Positions 22,311 to 35,189 of a stretch of 64,000 nucleotides of DNA are shown here, piece by piece. Under the pieces are notes generated by a model. The model was given only the letters and a program-made list of their open reading frames with translations. It was not told the origin of the DNA and ran no database searches. The position numbers and the translations under genes were made by a program. Origin of the DNA: Phocoena phocoena (taxonomy: Eukaryota > Chordata > Mammalia > Artiodactyla > Phocoenidae). Location: the NCBI RefSeq assembly GCF_963924675.1, contig NC_089219.1:146154288-146218287 (forward strand), written 5' to 3'. Numbering within the stretch: the stretch's first letter is position 1; each line of letters begins with the position of its first letter.

Positions 22311-23016
22311 GTTGATTTTTTTCAAGTAAAGTGCTTTTAATTCTTAGTAGTGGGGATGGGTGGTTGTATTTTACTGGAGATATTTAGGCATTAACATCTG
22401 TGGACGTGTATCATGGCAGTTGGATGCTGAGGGCAAACTGAAAATCCAAATGAAAAAACATTGTACTTCCTCCTTTGGTTTTAAACTATTCCCCCCACTC
22501 CTTCCCACTTTCCCCATCCAGTGGTATACTGGTAAATGTTGAATAGACTGCTCTCCTAGAAAAAAAATTCTGTATTCAAGTGTGCGTACGTTTGTTAAAA
22601 TTTTGCTGATAGCGAGGACATATAAACACAGTTAACAAATAATAAAATATACTTTATTGTAAATCCCATATAGCCAGTTGATTCTCCCAGGATACTTTAA
22701 TTGATTTTTGCTGAACTCTCGTAGCCAATCTATGATTGCAGTTCAACCATGATTTTAAAAATGGAATTACATCGTAATCCACTTATTTCTCAAATTTATT
22801 GTCATTCAATCTGATACATGATCTGTTAAACTATTTCTTACCCTTGTACAAATTATACTCATTAAAGTGAACCACTTTTAGCTTCAGCACTCATTGTAAG
22901 CTTATATAATTTAATTTTAATAACAACTGTTTAGCAACTGCTGGCAAAACTCTAAAATTTAACAATCAGCTGTAGGGAGCCAGTAGGGGCTGTCCAGCAC
23001 ACCACTGCCCTGTGCT

Positions 23017-23234
23017 GTTTTTTTTTGTTTGTTTGTTTGTTTGTTTTGGCGGTACGCGGGCCTCTGTGGCCTCTCCCGTTGCGGAGCACAGGCCCCGGAT
23101 GCGCAGGCTCAGCGGGGCCATGGTTCACGGGCCCAGCCGCTCCGCGGCATGTGGGATCTTCCCGGACCGGGGCATGAACCCGTGTCCCCTGCATCGGCAG
23201 GCGGACTCTCAACCACTGCGCCACCAGGGAAAAC
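23017..23234 (-). mobile_element. CHR-2-like SINE with (GTTT)n tail, antisense
   Basis: A short-form SINE just downstream of LPGAT1. Its head is at the right (complement of 'accagggaaaaccc') and its tail at the left is a T run followed by five 'tttg' units. 'ccctgtgct' occurs on both sides (23008-23016 and 23235-23243), a probable 9-bp target-site duplication. Confidence 0.92.
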
Positions 23235-26199
23235 CCCTGTGCTTTTTTTTTTTAATGTAACTGTTAGTGTTGAGTAAACTCACTGCTCTCAGGAAATTCC
23301 TATCACTGACCCTTTAAAGGGTGGGAAAGCATTAATATCTGTCCTACAGAGCGTGCTTTTGATTTGAAGAATTTGACAACAGCAGATCTTTCCTGAAGTA
23401 CATGGGAAGCTTGCATATTTCTAAATTTTGTTCTTTGCTTTCATTTCTCAAAACGAAGTAAACTGATAACAGGCATCTCTAAGATTTTGTTTTGAGCACT
23501 GAAAACATTTATTGTTTAGGTATTTTTTTGGACAGTATGTTTGATCCCACTGAAAATTTTAAATGCATTTAAATATCTTACACAATCGACCAAATAAGTT
23601 AAATAGTTACAGTTCAGCCTACCTCTTCTTTTTCCATCTGGATTTAGGCTGCTGTTTTGGTGAGGCTGTAATTTTTTCCCTAGTGTGGTTTCTGTGGAAG
23701 ACAACAGACTGAGGGCAAAGGCCTGAAAGCAGATTTAAGCACTCTGAGATCTGTTGCTGACCAGCCCTATTCTGCATGAGTTGGGAAAAAAAGAAAAGCC
23801 ATTGCTTTTAACTTCCACTTAATAGGAAAATGTTTGTTTTTAGAAAATGTTTCTTCCTGCTGAAAAAATGTATTTTTAAAAGGAAAAAATTTCCTCTTTT
23901 GGCTATAAGAAAAAGTCAGCCATGTGAGCAGGTGTGACCATATCATAACAGGCTGATACAATATAAATCAATAAATTTTTACCTTTCAGGACTTGGATAA
24001 CCTTGTTCTTAACTCTTAGAGGCTTGAGAAACGTTAAACTAAGTATCAGTTACCCAGAGCACATATAAACACACGCACAAATGTATTGTGAGAGGAGAGT
24101 TGGCTAACCACTGGAAATGAGACAGGCTCCTTTCCTAGTCAGAAAAATACTCTTCATTAGGTGAGTAAACCCATTTTCCAAAGGAAGAAATTGGAACTTT
24201 TTTTTTTTCTTTCTAGAAATCATGAACATATCACAAAGCTCCTTCCTGAGTTTTCCCCTGGAAAGTTTCTGTTGCCTCTCCTTGGAATACTTTCTGCCTT
24301 TTAGGTGTGAGATTCACTCTAGAGATGGTGGTAAAGTTCTCACTGCTGAAGAGGGAACACTGGGCCGTCCTTGCGATTATAGTAGCTGTCTTAGTGGTGT
24401 CATTGAGAAATCACGTGGCTAGGATACCTCCCCTAAAATATCCATTGCTGCATCTTCATGCCTTTGTTTCGTTTTTGGTGCAAAACTCCCTGAAAAGGTC
24501 TTCAGTTTTTATTCGTTAACTAACACCTAACACTCTGTCAGGATCAGCTGATGGACAGCTAAGGGAAAAGAAAATAGATACCTAGAAGTAGGGGGAGTTG
24601 GGAGGGGATTAGAAGAGCTTGGAGTACTAGAAAGAGGAACCCAGGAGTGTTAAAAAACAAAGAAAATGCCTAAGTCCGCTGTCTACAAACAGGTACGCAC
24701 ACCCCTGATAACGTGAGGACCCCAGGGAGTATTCAGACATGGTGGTCTTCAGGAGGTCGACTTCCATGTGAACTGTCCTCAGACTGCCATTCCTGAGGGC
24801 TCACCTCTAGAGGATCCCAGCTGCCATCTTACATACTCTTGCCCTCTTAGCAGGAGAAATATGCCTCTGAGCCATTAGGCATCTCCAGGATGCCAGACAA
24901 AGGGACAGTTCAATATTGGTGACAAGGAGCCTCTTGTAATCAAGGAATCTAGAGGCCACAATAGGGCTTTTTCTCTTTCCCTGATATGTACACTTTTTAA
25001 TAGGGACAGAGGATGGCATTGGAAATGAGGCATCTGGGCCCGTATTGGGTCTGTTGAACTCTGATATGTTTAGTGTGGAGCAGTGAGAAGAATGGCAGTT
25101 CGGGGCTCCCTCAAAGCACAAAAGTAGCAGCAACCAAGACTTCTTTTGGCTTAGAGCCAGGACTGGCACAATGTCACTTTGGCTAAAGTGAGTCACAGGG
25201 CAATATGGGAGGGTCTACAAAAGGGTATGAACCCCGGGAGGCATGGCTCATTGGGAGCCATCTTTGAAGATCAGTTACCACAGTAAAAAAAAAATTCCTC
25301 AGCTATTTGAATAATTAAAGGACGCTACATAGGTCTAGAAGAGCTTTCTCACTTCGACAAGTTTGCCCATAATTTCAATAGCTGGAAATTTTTTGAGTTT
25401 CCAAATACTTTAAGAGGATTAGATCTGTTGATCCATCACTCATTCGTATAAGTCACATTAATCAAAGGAACACCCATCTAAAACAATGCAGGTTTTGTTT
25501 GGGAGTAACCTTTATATTATCTTTGGCACTGATTGATGTGTAACTCATTAGCCCTTAGAATTTCAGAGCTACTGGAACTTTAGAAATCACCTTGTTTTGA
25601 GATGGTAGATTTCATTCTGGTGCAATTTTGGTCCATTGCTGGTAGCCTCAAATGGCTACTTAATAGTATTGTGGGGACTACAACCAGGTCTTTTGATTTC
25701 CATTCAAATGTTTTCCTCAAAACAGCAGATTGCCTCCGTTGGATTTCTGTTTTTAGTAAATAACAGTTAAATCTAAAGGATTAGGTATGCTTGTTAAAGG
25801 GGTAATGGACCTAAAAGCTTCTATAATTTCCTTTTCCCCCGATTTTAAAATAAACATAATAGTTCCCAAACCCTAGAAGATTACTTTTTAATATGTGTTC
25901 CCCTCAGCTGTTGCAGAGATACAACTAGCCACTAAAAAGTCGGAAATCCATGCTTTTTATCTTTTTGGATATGGACATGAAATGTATTTTTGCCCTGTAG
26001 AGTACAACATAAAGAGAATGCCTTCGTTTCGGACTGAAGGGGATAGAGATTTCAATCTCATAATGATTCCTTTCATTTCTGAATTCCAGGTATGAAACTG
26101 GCAGCAGGTAGTAAATTCATGACTACCTCTAGTGCCCGAATGGCCCTCCATCATGGTGGCCTCTGGGTTCCAGGGCTTGTCCAAGTAGGAGCCCGCAGA

Positions 26200-26385
26200 G
26201 AGGCAGCAGAACCCAGGACTTGTCCCATGAGCTTGAATCTCAACCCCTTTGGCAAGTTTCTTATCCTCTCAACCTCATGCTCGTGTGTTAAATAGGAAAC
26301 TTTCAAAGAGGTATTTTCAGTGTTAAATGAGATGGTGTATGTGAAGCACATCGTGCTGAATGCTTAGTAATGGAGGCTGTTTTAT
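26200..26385 (+). mobile_element. MIR-like SINE relic, sense
   Basis: Order of motifs fits MIR: 'gaacccaggacttg', 'ggcaagtttcttatcctctc', 'cctcatgctcgtgtgttaaat', then 'gttaaatgagatggtgtatg'. Divergence is strong. Confidence 0.5.
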
Positions 26386-29300
26386 CCCACCCCAACTAGG
26401 TTTAGCAAAGGGTATAAATTATTCCTACACCTAGCTGTGCCTAAGGTCCAAATAACCTGTTCGGTTCATTAGAATTGTATCACTGCGGCATAGGCTATAA
26501 TACCCACCATCTCATTTTCCAGAGCCCTGGGTCCTTTGGCCCAGGTAAACTGAAATGCAATCAGCATAGCCAAGCTCCTGACCTCACCTAGTCAGACCAT
26601 ATCTAATTATCTAAGGCTCCAGACAGTAGCAAGAAAAGGCTTTGTGGTCAGAGAGCCAATTAGAAAGGTGAGGAGACTAGGGCCTAAAGAGGAAATAGGA
26701 CCTGTTAGAAAGAAGACATTACATAGTCTTAATAGGGACCTATTTTTGCTTCTGAGACATGATGTCACTTGTGGTGAAGACCTTGAACTAATTATCAAAA
26801 GGGAGGGAAATATAATTTCTAGTAGTTAGAAGCTATCCACCAGCCCAACAGTTCTCTATGAATAATTTATATCATCCTAAATATAAAAGCCTGCATTGAC
26901 AGCATCCTAAAGATATAGGAAGCTGCACTAATTTTGAAAACCTTTTCCTTTCTAGGTGCAGAAGATTCTGAGGTTTATATCTTGAGAACTGACATTTTAT
27001 CTTCCAGTCCTAAGTGCGGTATACTCAATTCTTGGAAATCTGGGTACCAGAAGGAAGCGGGCAGATTAGAATCGAATGTTGCCTGTGGTTATGGAGGTGT
27101 CATGGTAAAGTACAGAGGAACTTTAGGCAGAGCCGGGACAGCAGGTATGGGTTTGAGGCCTGGCTCTGCTGAGGGTTGGAGTGGAGAAGTGATATAAAGG
27201 TGATGTTTCAAAGTCCAGTCTGGCCCTAAGGGCCTTTGATTTCCCAGCCTGATAGCTAGCAGGCTGTTCAGTCCACTACTCACAGAACTTCTTCAGAGTA
27301 TTGACACCAGAAGGTGGAACTCCACAAGAAAGAGGATGAAGGGCAAAGATGAGAGTGCAGAACAGGTCTCCTAGAAGAGATTTGGAAACACCTAGAAGCT
27401 ATCGGCCGGTGATGACACATGGAGATACATCTGTGCCTGCCCGGGCATGGTACTATTCAGAGAAGTCCTGGGCTGGCTTCTAATGAGGAGATCCTGGCTT
27501 TGTTTTCCTAAAGAACTACTGAAAAAGGCAAGGGACTGAGTGAGTTAATGAATGTGGAATTTATAAAGCAGTTTCTCCTTGGAGGCAAAGACATGATCTA
27601 GTTGACTACTCAACCTGCAGAATCCACTGCCTTTTAGATCAGGAATAGTCATTGGAATAGATCTGAATCCTGTCTGAATAGTGAGGAAACGTGGTGTGTC
27701 AGGCGAAGGCACTGACTCAGACTGACTTACTCTCTACTGAAAGAGGAAGAGGAGTGACAGGAGGCCTACCTGCCCGTCCCCGCTGGAGCTACCTGTCTTA
27801 CCCAGATTTGGAGGCCCCATGGGTTTTTCATTTGAAGGGTATTTATGGTTGGGGTCGGGTAGGGAGGAGAGGTGGTGGGCACAGAACAGAGCAACAGAGG
27901 ATCTGAAAACCACGGACGGGAAGGAAATGAAAGTAAAGGCTTTTGCTTTACCTGAGTAAGGGAAGCAGGAGAGCACTAGCCCTACTGAGCAGGTGAGAAG
28001 CAGCAAGCCTGGCCACGTGCTCAGCCACAGATACCTGGGCAGCGCAGGGTGTGCTCACTGGCGAGGCAGCATGTGAGGCTTATTCTACCTGTGCAGCCCC
28101 TCCAGGGGCTCCAGCTCTTCACGTCAACTCTGCACCCACCGGGCAGACAGCAAGCCAAGGACAGCCCTTCCTGCCCACGCAGGCCCCTGGGTCCCGGGGA
28201 CCTCCACTCTCAGGTAGTTCCTTGCCCTTCCCACTCCCTCTGGTGGCTGCCCTTCGAATCCGAGGACACGGGTGAAGGGCTCAGGATTTTCTCAAGGGAC
28301 CTATTTCCCCAGTCTGGGGCGGGATGAAACCACATGGTTCTAGAAGCTTCTGCCTCTTTCCTTGCCTGGCCCTTTTAGAAGGGCCGTGTGTTCTACCCAC
28401 TTTCCTTGTATGATGGACTCTTCAGCTGTTTGAGGTTGTTGGGTTTCTGTTTTGTTTTAAAATTTCTGTGTTATTTCTTTGGGCAGAAACGGAATGAGGT
28501 TCTGTGATCCTGCTTTATTCCACCATCGTTAAACAGAAGTCTAATGCCTCAGCTCAGTTTTCTGAGTTTCAGTTCATTGAAAATCTGCTTAGCTCATGCC
28601 ATTTTCATGACTGTTATTCAAAGAAAGCACATCTGAAAAAAAGGCATTATATTCCCCACAGCCCAGGGGGGAAAACAATATAGTCCTAGAAAGAATTAAG
28701 GAGTTTTTTCTTCTCCCTTGATAGGGGAAGTGAGATTTCAATTGCTGATAGATGGAAGGGAAAGGCTGAGTGGGGCAACAAAGGCTGTTAATCTGGAAGT
28801 TACAATTTCCTCAATTTCTACGCCTAAGAAAACTCCTATCGTGTCAGAGGGTTGGTGAGAATCCAGTGAGATAATCCTTGTGAAAAGGTTTGGAGAACCT
28901 CAAAACACCCCACAAGGGTGAGGGGCAGTTACAATTAAAATCGACAATGAAAGGAGTCCTTTTTGGCACTAGAAGAATTCACAAAGAGGCTTGGGTAAGC
29001 CTGTGCCAGGGGTGCCGGGCAGGAGATCATGACTCCGGGGAGCGGTTGGACCAGCTGGCCCCTAAGGCCTGTCTCACCCCAGGAGCCATTGTCAGTCACA
29101 CTGGCTGTGATAAAAGCTCCCACTGTGCCTGCATTTTCTGCTCTGCTCAGGGGAGGGAAGAAGCTGAGCCCAGCTTGGCCAGAGGACAGGGTTCCTTTCA
29201 CCCTCATCATTTGCAGAGGCCTCTCCCCGAGATTCAAGCCACCAGGCGGGACCAGCTACACAGTTCGTGGGACTTAGTGCAAAATGAAATGTGGAGCCCG

Positions 29301-29537
29301 TGGTTCAAAAATGTAAAGGTTTTCAAGATGGGAAACAACAGAGCATTTAACCAAGTGCAGGTCACTGGTTTATGAAGTCAGCCTTGCCACCAGGACCACC
29401 AGGGAGGAAACAGGAACGGAAAGGAGCCAGGCCCCTGGGGGTCCTCAGGGTCCCCGCTCTGTCCCTCTCCCCAAGGCACTGCACAAGGAGCCCTTATGGA
29501 GGAGATAAGAGTCCCAAACACAAAAAGCATTGCCGTG

Positions 29538-29745
29538 AGCCAGGCAGTGTTCTAAGCATGTCCCACACAACTCCTCTAACCTTCACAACCCCGCAGGTAG
29601 GTACTATTATTATCGCTGTTTTACAGATGTAGGAAATGACACAGAGTTTAAGTGACTTACCCAAGATCACCCAACCAGCAGTGGCGGAGCCAGAATTCAG
29701 ATGCCGGCAGTCTGGCCTCAGAGTCTGACCTCTTAGCCGCTATGA
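29538..29745 (-). mobile_element. MIR SINE, antisense
   Basis: A good match in order to the reverse complement of MIR: 'gccaggcagtgttctaagc', 'ggtaggtactattattatc', 'ttttacagatgtaggaaa', 'gtgacttacccaagatcac', 'ggcggagccagaattcag', 'cagtctggcctcagagtc'. Nearly full length. Confidence 0.85.
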
Positions 29746-31284
29746 TTTCCTCTTTTTCCAGGGGAGTTCCGTGCAATGGCTCAGACGGGGGAACAGTTGC
29801 AGGTGAAACTGCTGCAGGAATGGAAGTGGATCACCGGCTGTAGCCTCTTCTCCTTTATTGCCCTTAGTAAAACCACACCAGACCCACCGAGGAGGCGGGC
29901 AAGGCTGCCGGGAGCTCTGGCTGCCCAGACGGGCAGAGATAACCATGCATCTGAGGGGTGTCTTAGTTTGGGGTCCCTCTTGAGCAAAGCCTGAGATAAG
30001 GTTTTGGGTGCAGGTAGTTATTTGGGAGATGATTCCTGGAATGAGACAGGGAGCAGAGGGCATGGAAAGGAAAAGGAACGAGGAAAAGTAATATTGGGGA
30101 CATTTTTCAGGCCACCATCACAGGCAGTGGCAACGCAGCTCTGCCGGAGGCGGGCCGTCACTCACCACCTCCTGCCCCACCCACCCCCCGTTGGTGAGGG
30201 GTTGGCCCTGTGGCTGGTAACGTCCCCAAACTTGAGGGTTGCCCCTGCAATGAGTGTCCTCCAGCCACTCCCCCCACATACAGTAAAGAAGCCCCCAGGC
30301 CAAAAGCAGAAAGACTCAGGGTGCCTACTTGAGGTGAGTGTGAGTCCCCAGGAAACCTGAGCCGTCCACTGCAATGACAGCTGAAGACAGTGGGCCAGGG
30401 GTCTACGGTGAGGGACACCCAAGAGGTCTGTCTAGGGGCTACCAGATTTCCCTAGGAACTGGCTCCCCATAGGGGCAGGGGGCAGCAAGAAGCTCTGTGG
30501 ACAAAACACCATTTGCATTCTTCTCCTGTGCATCTCTTTTGTTTCCTCTCCCTTCCTCACTGACTGCAGCTGTTTGTTATTTGAGACATCTTCTCAGCCC
30601 GCCCCCTGCCCAGTCACACCACGGAACCAGCACCAGAACCCGGGAAAGCGGGACAGTGGGGTGGGGCCCGTCAGCTGTTGTTTGCTGGGTGTGTTTACTG
30701 GGTGGACTGGAAAGGGGGTGAAGGAGAGGAGAGAGGACACAGCTCTGTCACCCTTCCAGCAGCATGTTGACACACCCCAGGTGGCATCACTGAGATTAGC
30801 TGTGGCCCTGCTGAAGGGCTTCGGAGAAGGGGTTAATCCCAGGAGGTTTCCTGGAGAAGGAGATTTGAAGCCGAGGCAAGGATTCAGAGTGAACCTTTGC
30901 CGTTGGCAGGCGAACCCTGGAGACCCCCCCACCCCAGGCCCCTCAGCCCCATCCTGCTCTCGGGGAGCTCCCTGGCTTCTGGCCTGGGGTGTCCAGGCTG
31001 AGTCAGGGTTGCTGGTTCAGCGGGCCTGCCCCTAGCCTCTTGCCAAATCCTTTCTTCTCTTGGCCCCATTTCCTCGAAACTGCTTTCTAGGCTCTGATTG
31101 CCTCCCATACTGTTCTGAGAAACTGGTTGACAAGCTGTCTGTCTAGCCCAGAAGCCCTGAGCCTGGGCAAGTTTATGATTGTTTTTTGGTTGTTTGACTG
31201 TTTCAGATCGATTTATGATTTCTATGCATCTGTGAGGGGAAGAATCCAGGCCTGGGAAATAGGAACCTTAGGGTGAGGTCCCAG

Positions 31285-31420
31285 CTCAGCTTCTTTGTAG
31301 CCAGCGAGGTCACATTGCCTCTGTTTCCACATCTGCAACAGTAACCAGCCCTGCTACGTCCACCTCACAGAGCTGTTATGAGACCAAAGGGAACAAGACC
31401 TGGGACTGGGATCTTTGAAC
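31285..31420 (+). mobile_element. MIR-like relic, sense
   Basis: Fragments 'cccagctcagcttctttg', 'gaggtcacattgcctctg', 'tttccacatctgcaac' and 'cctcacagagctgttatgag' follow MIR order. Edges uncertain. Confidence 0.5.
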
Positions 31421-32188
31421 CCCTGGAGTTGTATGTGAGTGGAACATAATAACCATTGTTTCTGCCCTTGCGCCTGGCATCGCTTTAGACCTTCCTGGCA
31501 CACGCAGTGGACTTTGTTATTTGGAACTTGTTCACTTGGCAAACTCCTGCTTGTCTGGAATCTAAAATGGACACTCACACAGGCCAGCTGTGAGTTGTCT
31601 GGGGTCGTGGTGCGATGGAAGGGGCACGCAATCCTGGGCCAGAGCCAGGAACTCTCCCTCCAGATCCAACTCTTAGGAGCTCCGCGGCCCTGGGCAGCCT
31701 CCTTGATTTCCTAGAGCCTTGCATCTGACAAAAGGGCTTATTATGCCTGCCCTGTCTGCCTCTCGAGTGCTCATGAGGGACAAGCTAGATGAAAAGGGCC
31801 AGCTAAATGCTCAAGTTTTGTGTAAATGTTGGGGGTCGCTATTGAGGAAAGGCTTTCTGACTTGATTCCACAGCACACATCCACCCACCAGGCCTGATGA
31901 GATCCTGAAATGCTTCCTGAATCTCCTGAGAAAGTCAGTGCACAAGAGAAAGACGTTTCCTTTTATCAACCAGGGGTACCAGTAGCTGTCACCGTTTCGG
32001 TGGTGGTGGTTGTATGAAGGTATTGGGGGGTCAGAAAGAAGAAAGGAAAGGGAGTGGACTTTGAGTCCCAGAAAAGGAAGAAGAAAATGGTAAGTCTTGG
32101 GAGGGATGGCAGGAGCCAGAAAGAAGGAGCAAGACAGAGCCCACAGTGCAGAGCCTGGAAGGAGGCAGCGAGAGAGGCTGGGGGCTGT

Positions 32189-32371
32189 GGTAGGAGATGC
32201 AGGAGGGGATGGAACAGGGGCTGCAGGAGGGGATACAGGAGGGGATGCAGGGGGAGATGCAAGAGGGGATGCAGAAGGGGATACAGGAGGGGATGAAGGA
32301 GGGGGTGCAGGAGGGGATGCAGGAGGGGATGCAGGAGATGGTGCAGGAGGGGGTGCAGGAGGGCCAGGAGA
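32189..32371 (+). repeat. 12-bp minisatellite (gcaggaggggat)n
   Basis: About fifteen imperfect copies of a 12-bp G-rich unit, with variants such as 'acaggaggggat' and 'gcaggagggggt'. The period is a multiple of three and the unit contains no stop in any phase, so all six frames stay open across it. This produces low-complexity frames (GGDAGGDA-, QEGMQEGM-, RRGCRRGY-like on +; PPASPPAS-, LHPLLHPLL- and CIPSCIPS-like on -), up to 207 codons. They are not evidence of a gene. The G-rich strand could form non-B DNA. Confidence 0.93.
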
Positions 32372-33024
32372 AGACGAGGCAGCACATGTGGCAGGTAATC
32401 TTGGCTCCTGCGCCCGCAAGGGCCCTCCCCCCACCCATGAACCATGGATGAACCATGATTGGTTTGGAATCTCATTCTGTACCAGTAATCAGCTTATTAG
32501 TGTAACCCAGTCCCGGGCAATAGAATCTGAGAGTTAGTCTATTGGGGGCTTCCGAGAAAGAGTTTTTCATGCTTGATTAAAATTAAATAGATGAGGGAGC
32601 CTCTTCCCTCCTCCCCATCAGCAACTTCCCCGGTGCCTGTGCCCTCCCACCTGATATTAAGCACCTGAGCTTGACAACAGCTGGTTCACGTTTCTAACCG
32701 GCTCCCACACTGCCCGCACCTTCCTGTGGTGACTGGCGGTGTGAGAGGCTAAAGCCTGGAGTGGCTACAGCCTTCTAGTGACAAAGTCAAGAGCATGGTA
32801 GAGATGCCAACCCAGAGCCTGGACAGTGTCAAGCTGCTGAATCTTGGAATTCCTTCCAGGCTTCTCAATGTGTGAGACAAGGATCGGTTTAAGCCACTTG
32901 TAATCTAATATTCCATTGACAAGAGGACCGGGGTAAAATAACACTGATAATACATGCCATTGGAGGGAACGTTACAGTTTGCACTGCATTTTTATATACA
33001 CTTATGCTATTTGATTGTCACAAA

Positions 33025-33130
33025 AGACAAGAGGATAAGTGACCTTATCCTTTTTTTAAAACACACGAGGAAACTGAGGCCAAGGAGGGGAAATGACCCC
33101 CCAAAGTCTCACAGCTAATTGGTGGTAGGT
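33025..33130 (-). mobile_element. MIR or L2-type relic, antisense
   Basis: 'acgaggaaactgaggcc', 'aaagtctcacagctaatt' and 'ggtggtaggtctgat' resemble the core of MIR in reverse complement. Confidence 0.5.
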
Positions 33131-33829
33131 CTGATATCATAAATCAGGGTTTCTGACTCTTGGCCCAGGAGACTTTGCACTCTGCCTGCGAGAGACAGAA
33201 ATCAGAGCTAAACAGAAGCAGGTGCAAATGCCCGCAGACACTAAACTGGACGGTCAGGCAGCTCCTTGCTCTCACCTCCCAGAAGAGTCCAGGGGAGAAT
33301 AAAAGAGAATCTGATCATCAACTCTTGGTCAGACATTGGGTTGGGGAACTGAGACCAGGGTGTTACCTGACAGCATGGGGTGGGGAGGTGGCCAGACGAA
33401 GAACGTGGTAAGTTCCTCCACCACCCCCAGAGGAGCTCCCTCACATCCTCCCGCCTTCCTTCCTGCCTTTTATTTTTTCTTTCTGTCAGCAATCATGTAC
33501 TGAATACTTCCCGTGTGCTGAGCATTGTACCAAGGAGCTGGGAATGTGGCAGTGAACAAAGCAGACAAGGTCTCCCGGAGCTTATCTTCTAGTCAGGAGA
33601 AATATGACACAACTAAATACAGCTGATCCTCCTTGATTTCAGATTCCATTATTTGCAAGCCCACCTATTTGCTAGAACTTATTTACAACCCCAAGATCAA
33701 TACATCCAGTACTTTCGGAGTCATTCAGAGACAAGTAAAGGGCAGTGAAAATTCTGAGTGGCTGATGTGCACATTCAGATGAGGTGGGAGCTTCTTGTTT
33801 CAGCTCTCATACTATAAACAACCGTCCTT

Positions 33830-34035
33830 TTTGGTTTCGTTTTGCGGTACGCGGGCCTGTCCCTGCTGTGGCCTCTCCCGTCGCGGAGCACAGGCTCCGG
33901 ACGCGCAGGCTCAGCGGCCATGGCTCACGGGCCCAGCCGCTCCGCGGCATGTGGGATCTTCCCGGACCGGGGCACGAACCCGTGTCCCCCGCATCGGCAG
34001 GCGGATTCTCAACCACTGTGCCACCTGGGAAGCCC
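33830..34035 (-). mobile_element. CHR-2-like SINE, antisense
   Basis: A short-form SINE on the minus strand with its head at the right end (complement of 'ccacctgggaagccc'). Its tail is short and mutated (ttttggtttcgtttt), which suggests an older copy than its neighbours. Confidence 0.92.
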
Positions 34036-34737
34036 ATGGTTCCCATTTCTAACCAGCTCATTTCCCTTGCTACTGGGGGCTGGGCATCCAGTGAGGAGAC
34101 CAAAGGCCGGGCTGGCCTGAGGTGGAGCGGGATTAGAGAACACGGGGATTTTCAGAGTCTGCCATCGCTTTGGATGAGGGGGCAGAGATGGGAGGAGGCA
34201 GGGCAGGCTGGCAGCCCAAGGCTCTGGTAATAGCTGTGTTGTCCCCAATAAATCAGGAAGGGGTGATCCTCACTGCCCGAGGGAGCACAGTGAGGCAGTT
34301 CACGCACACAGGCTCTGAAGCCTGACCCTTGGATTCTGCTCGTAGCGCCGCCACTTTCTCACTGCGGCGCTCAATCTCTCCATCTGCAAAAAAACGCCGA
34401 GAGCATGGTGCCCTCATGGAGCGCTTAGAACAGTGGCAGCAAGTGGGGGAGCACTCAGTGGTCAGTGTCCAGAGCTGTCCACGTAACTTCCTCCTCTGAG
34501 CTCAGTGATGATTTCCAAGCTGCAGGTCACACCTGCACAGATGACAGAGAGGTGGCTACGGCTGGATTAAGGCTATGGATGTGGCGACAACATAACGAAG
34601 AGATCCGGGCAGCGCTCAGAACCAGGCAAAAAAGATCTCTGAGTTCAATAGGTTTCTGTGGAATCACTGTGCTGATTGTAATAACATTCTTGATCCCATA
34701 ATGCTGTGTGTTTCTCACGCTTTTCATCTTAACCTTA

Positions 34738-35189
34738 TGTATCGTTTCCTACGGCTGCCATAACAAATTACCACCAACTCAATGGCTTAGAACAACAGAC
34801 ATTTATTCTCTCACAGTTCAGGAGGACAGAAATCTGAAGTCCAGGTGCCTGCTGGATTGGTTCCTTCTGAGGGCTGTGAGGCAGAGACCTCCCTGTTCCT
34901 CTCTCCTGGCTTCTGGTGGCTTCCCTCAGTGCTCACCATCCTTTGGCTTGTAGGCGCGCCTCTCCAATCTCTGCCTCCGTCTTCACGTGGCCTTTTTCCT
35001 CTGTCTCTCTGTGCCCTCTCTCTTTTTATAGGGACACCAGTCGCTGGATTTAGAGACCCCCTAAACCCAGGATCATTTCGTCTCAAGATCCTTAATTAAT
35101 TATATCTCCAGATGCTCTTGAAACAAAGTCACATTCCGAGGTCCTATGTAAATATGAATTTTGGGGAGACACCATTCAGTCCTTTACAG
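34738..35189 (-). mobile_element. MLT1-type (MaLR) solo LTR, antisense
   Basis: Nearly full-length LTR of the mammalian MaLR group read in reverse. Diagnostic phrases: 'tttcctacggctgccataac', 'ggcttagaacaacagacat', 'ctctgcctccgtcttcac', 'gggacaccagtcgctgg', 'aattttggggagacacc' and 'cattcagtcctttaca'. No internal retroviral or gag-like sequence lies next to it, so it is a solo LTR. Confidence 0.87.

Larger units (their letters stand above)
17677..22328 (+). other. LPGAT1: LPGAT1 3' untranslated region
   Basis: About 4.65 kb from the stop to the best poly(A) site. It is AT-rich and has no recognisable SINE, L1 or LTR, unlike the introns and downstream DNA. Earlier possible poly(A) signals are AATAAA at 20270-20275 and 21691-21696 and ATTAAA at 22140-22145; a later AATAAA lies at 22641-22646. 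Several short isoforms are possible. A perfect 16-bp tandem duplication lies at 20056-20087. Open frames inside (for example 20213-20566) start and end arbitrarily and match nothing I recognise. The UTR length is inferred from signals, not from transcripts. Confidence 0.75.

Noticed and set aside
22641..22646. AATAAA as the main LPGAT1 poly(A) signal
   Set aside because: Possible as a distal site, but I see no clear GT-rich element after it, unlike the signal at 22305-22310.
31811..32434. A 207-codon minus-strand frame rich in Pro, Ala and Ser, with five other overlapping frames
   Set aside because: It is created by a stop-free 12-bp minisatellite; composition is pure repeat outside short flanks.
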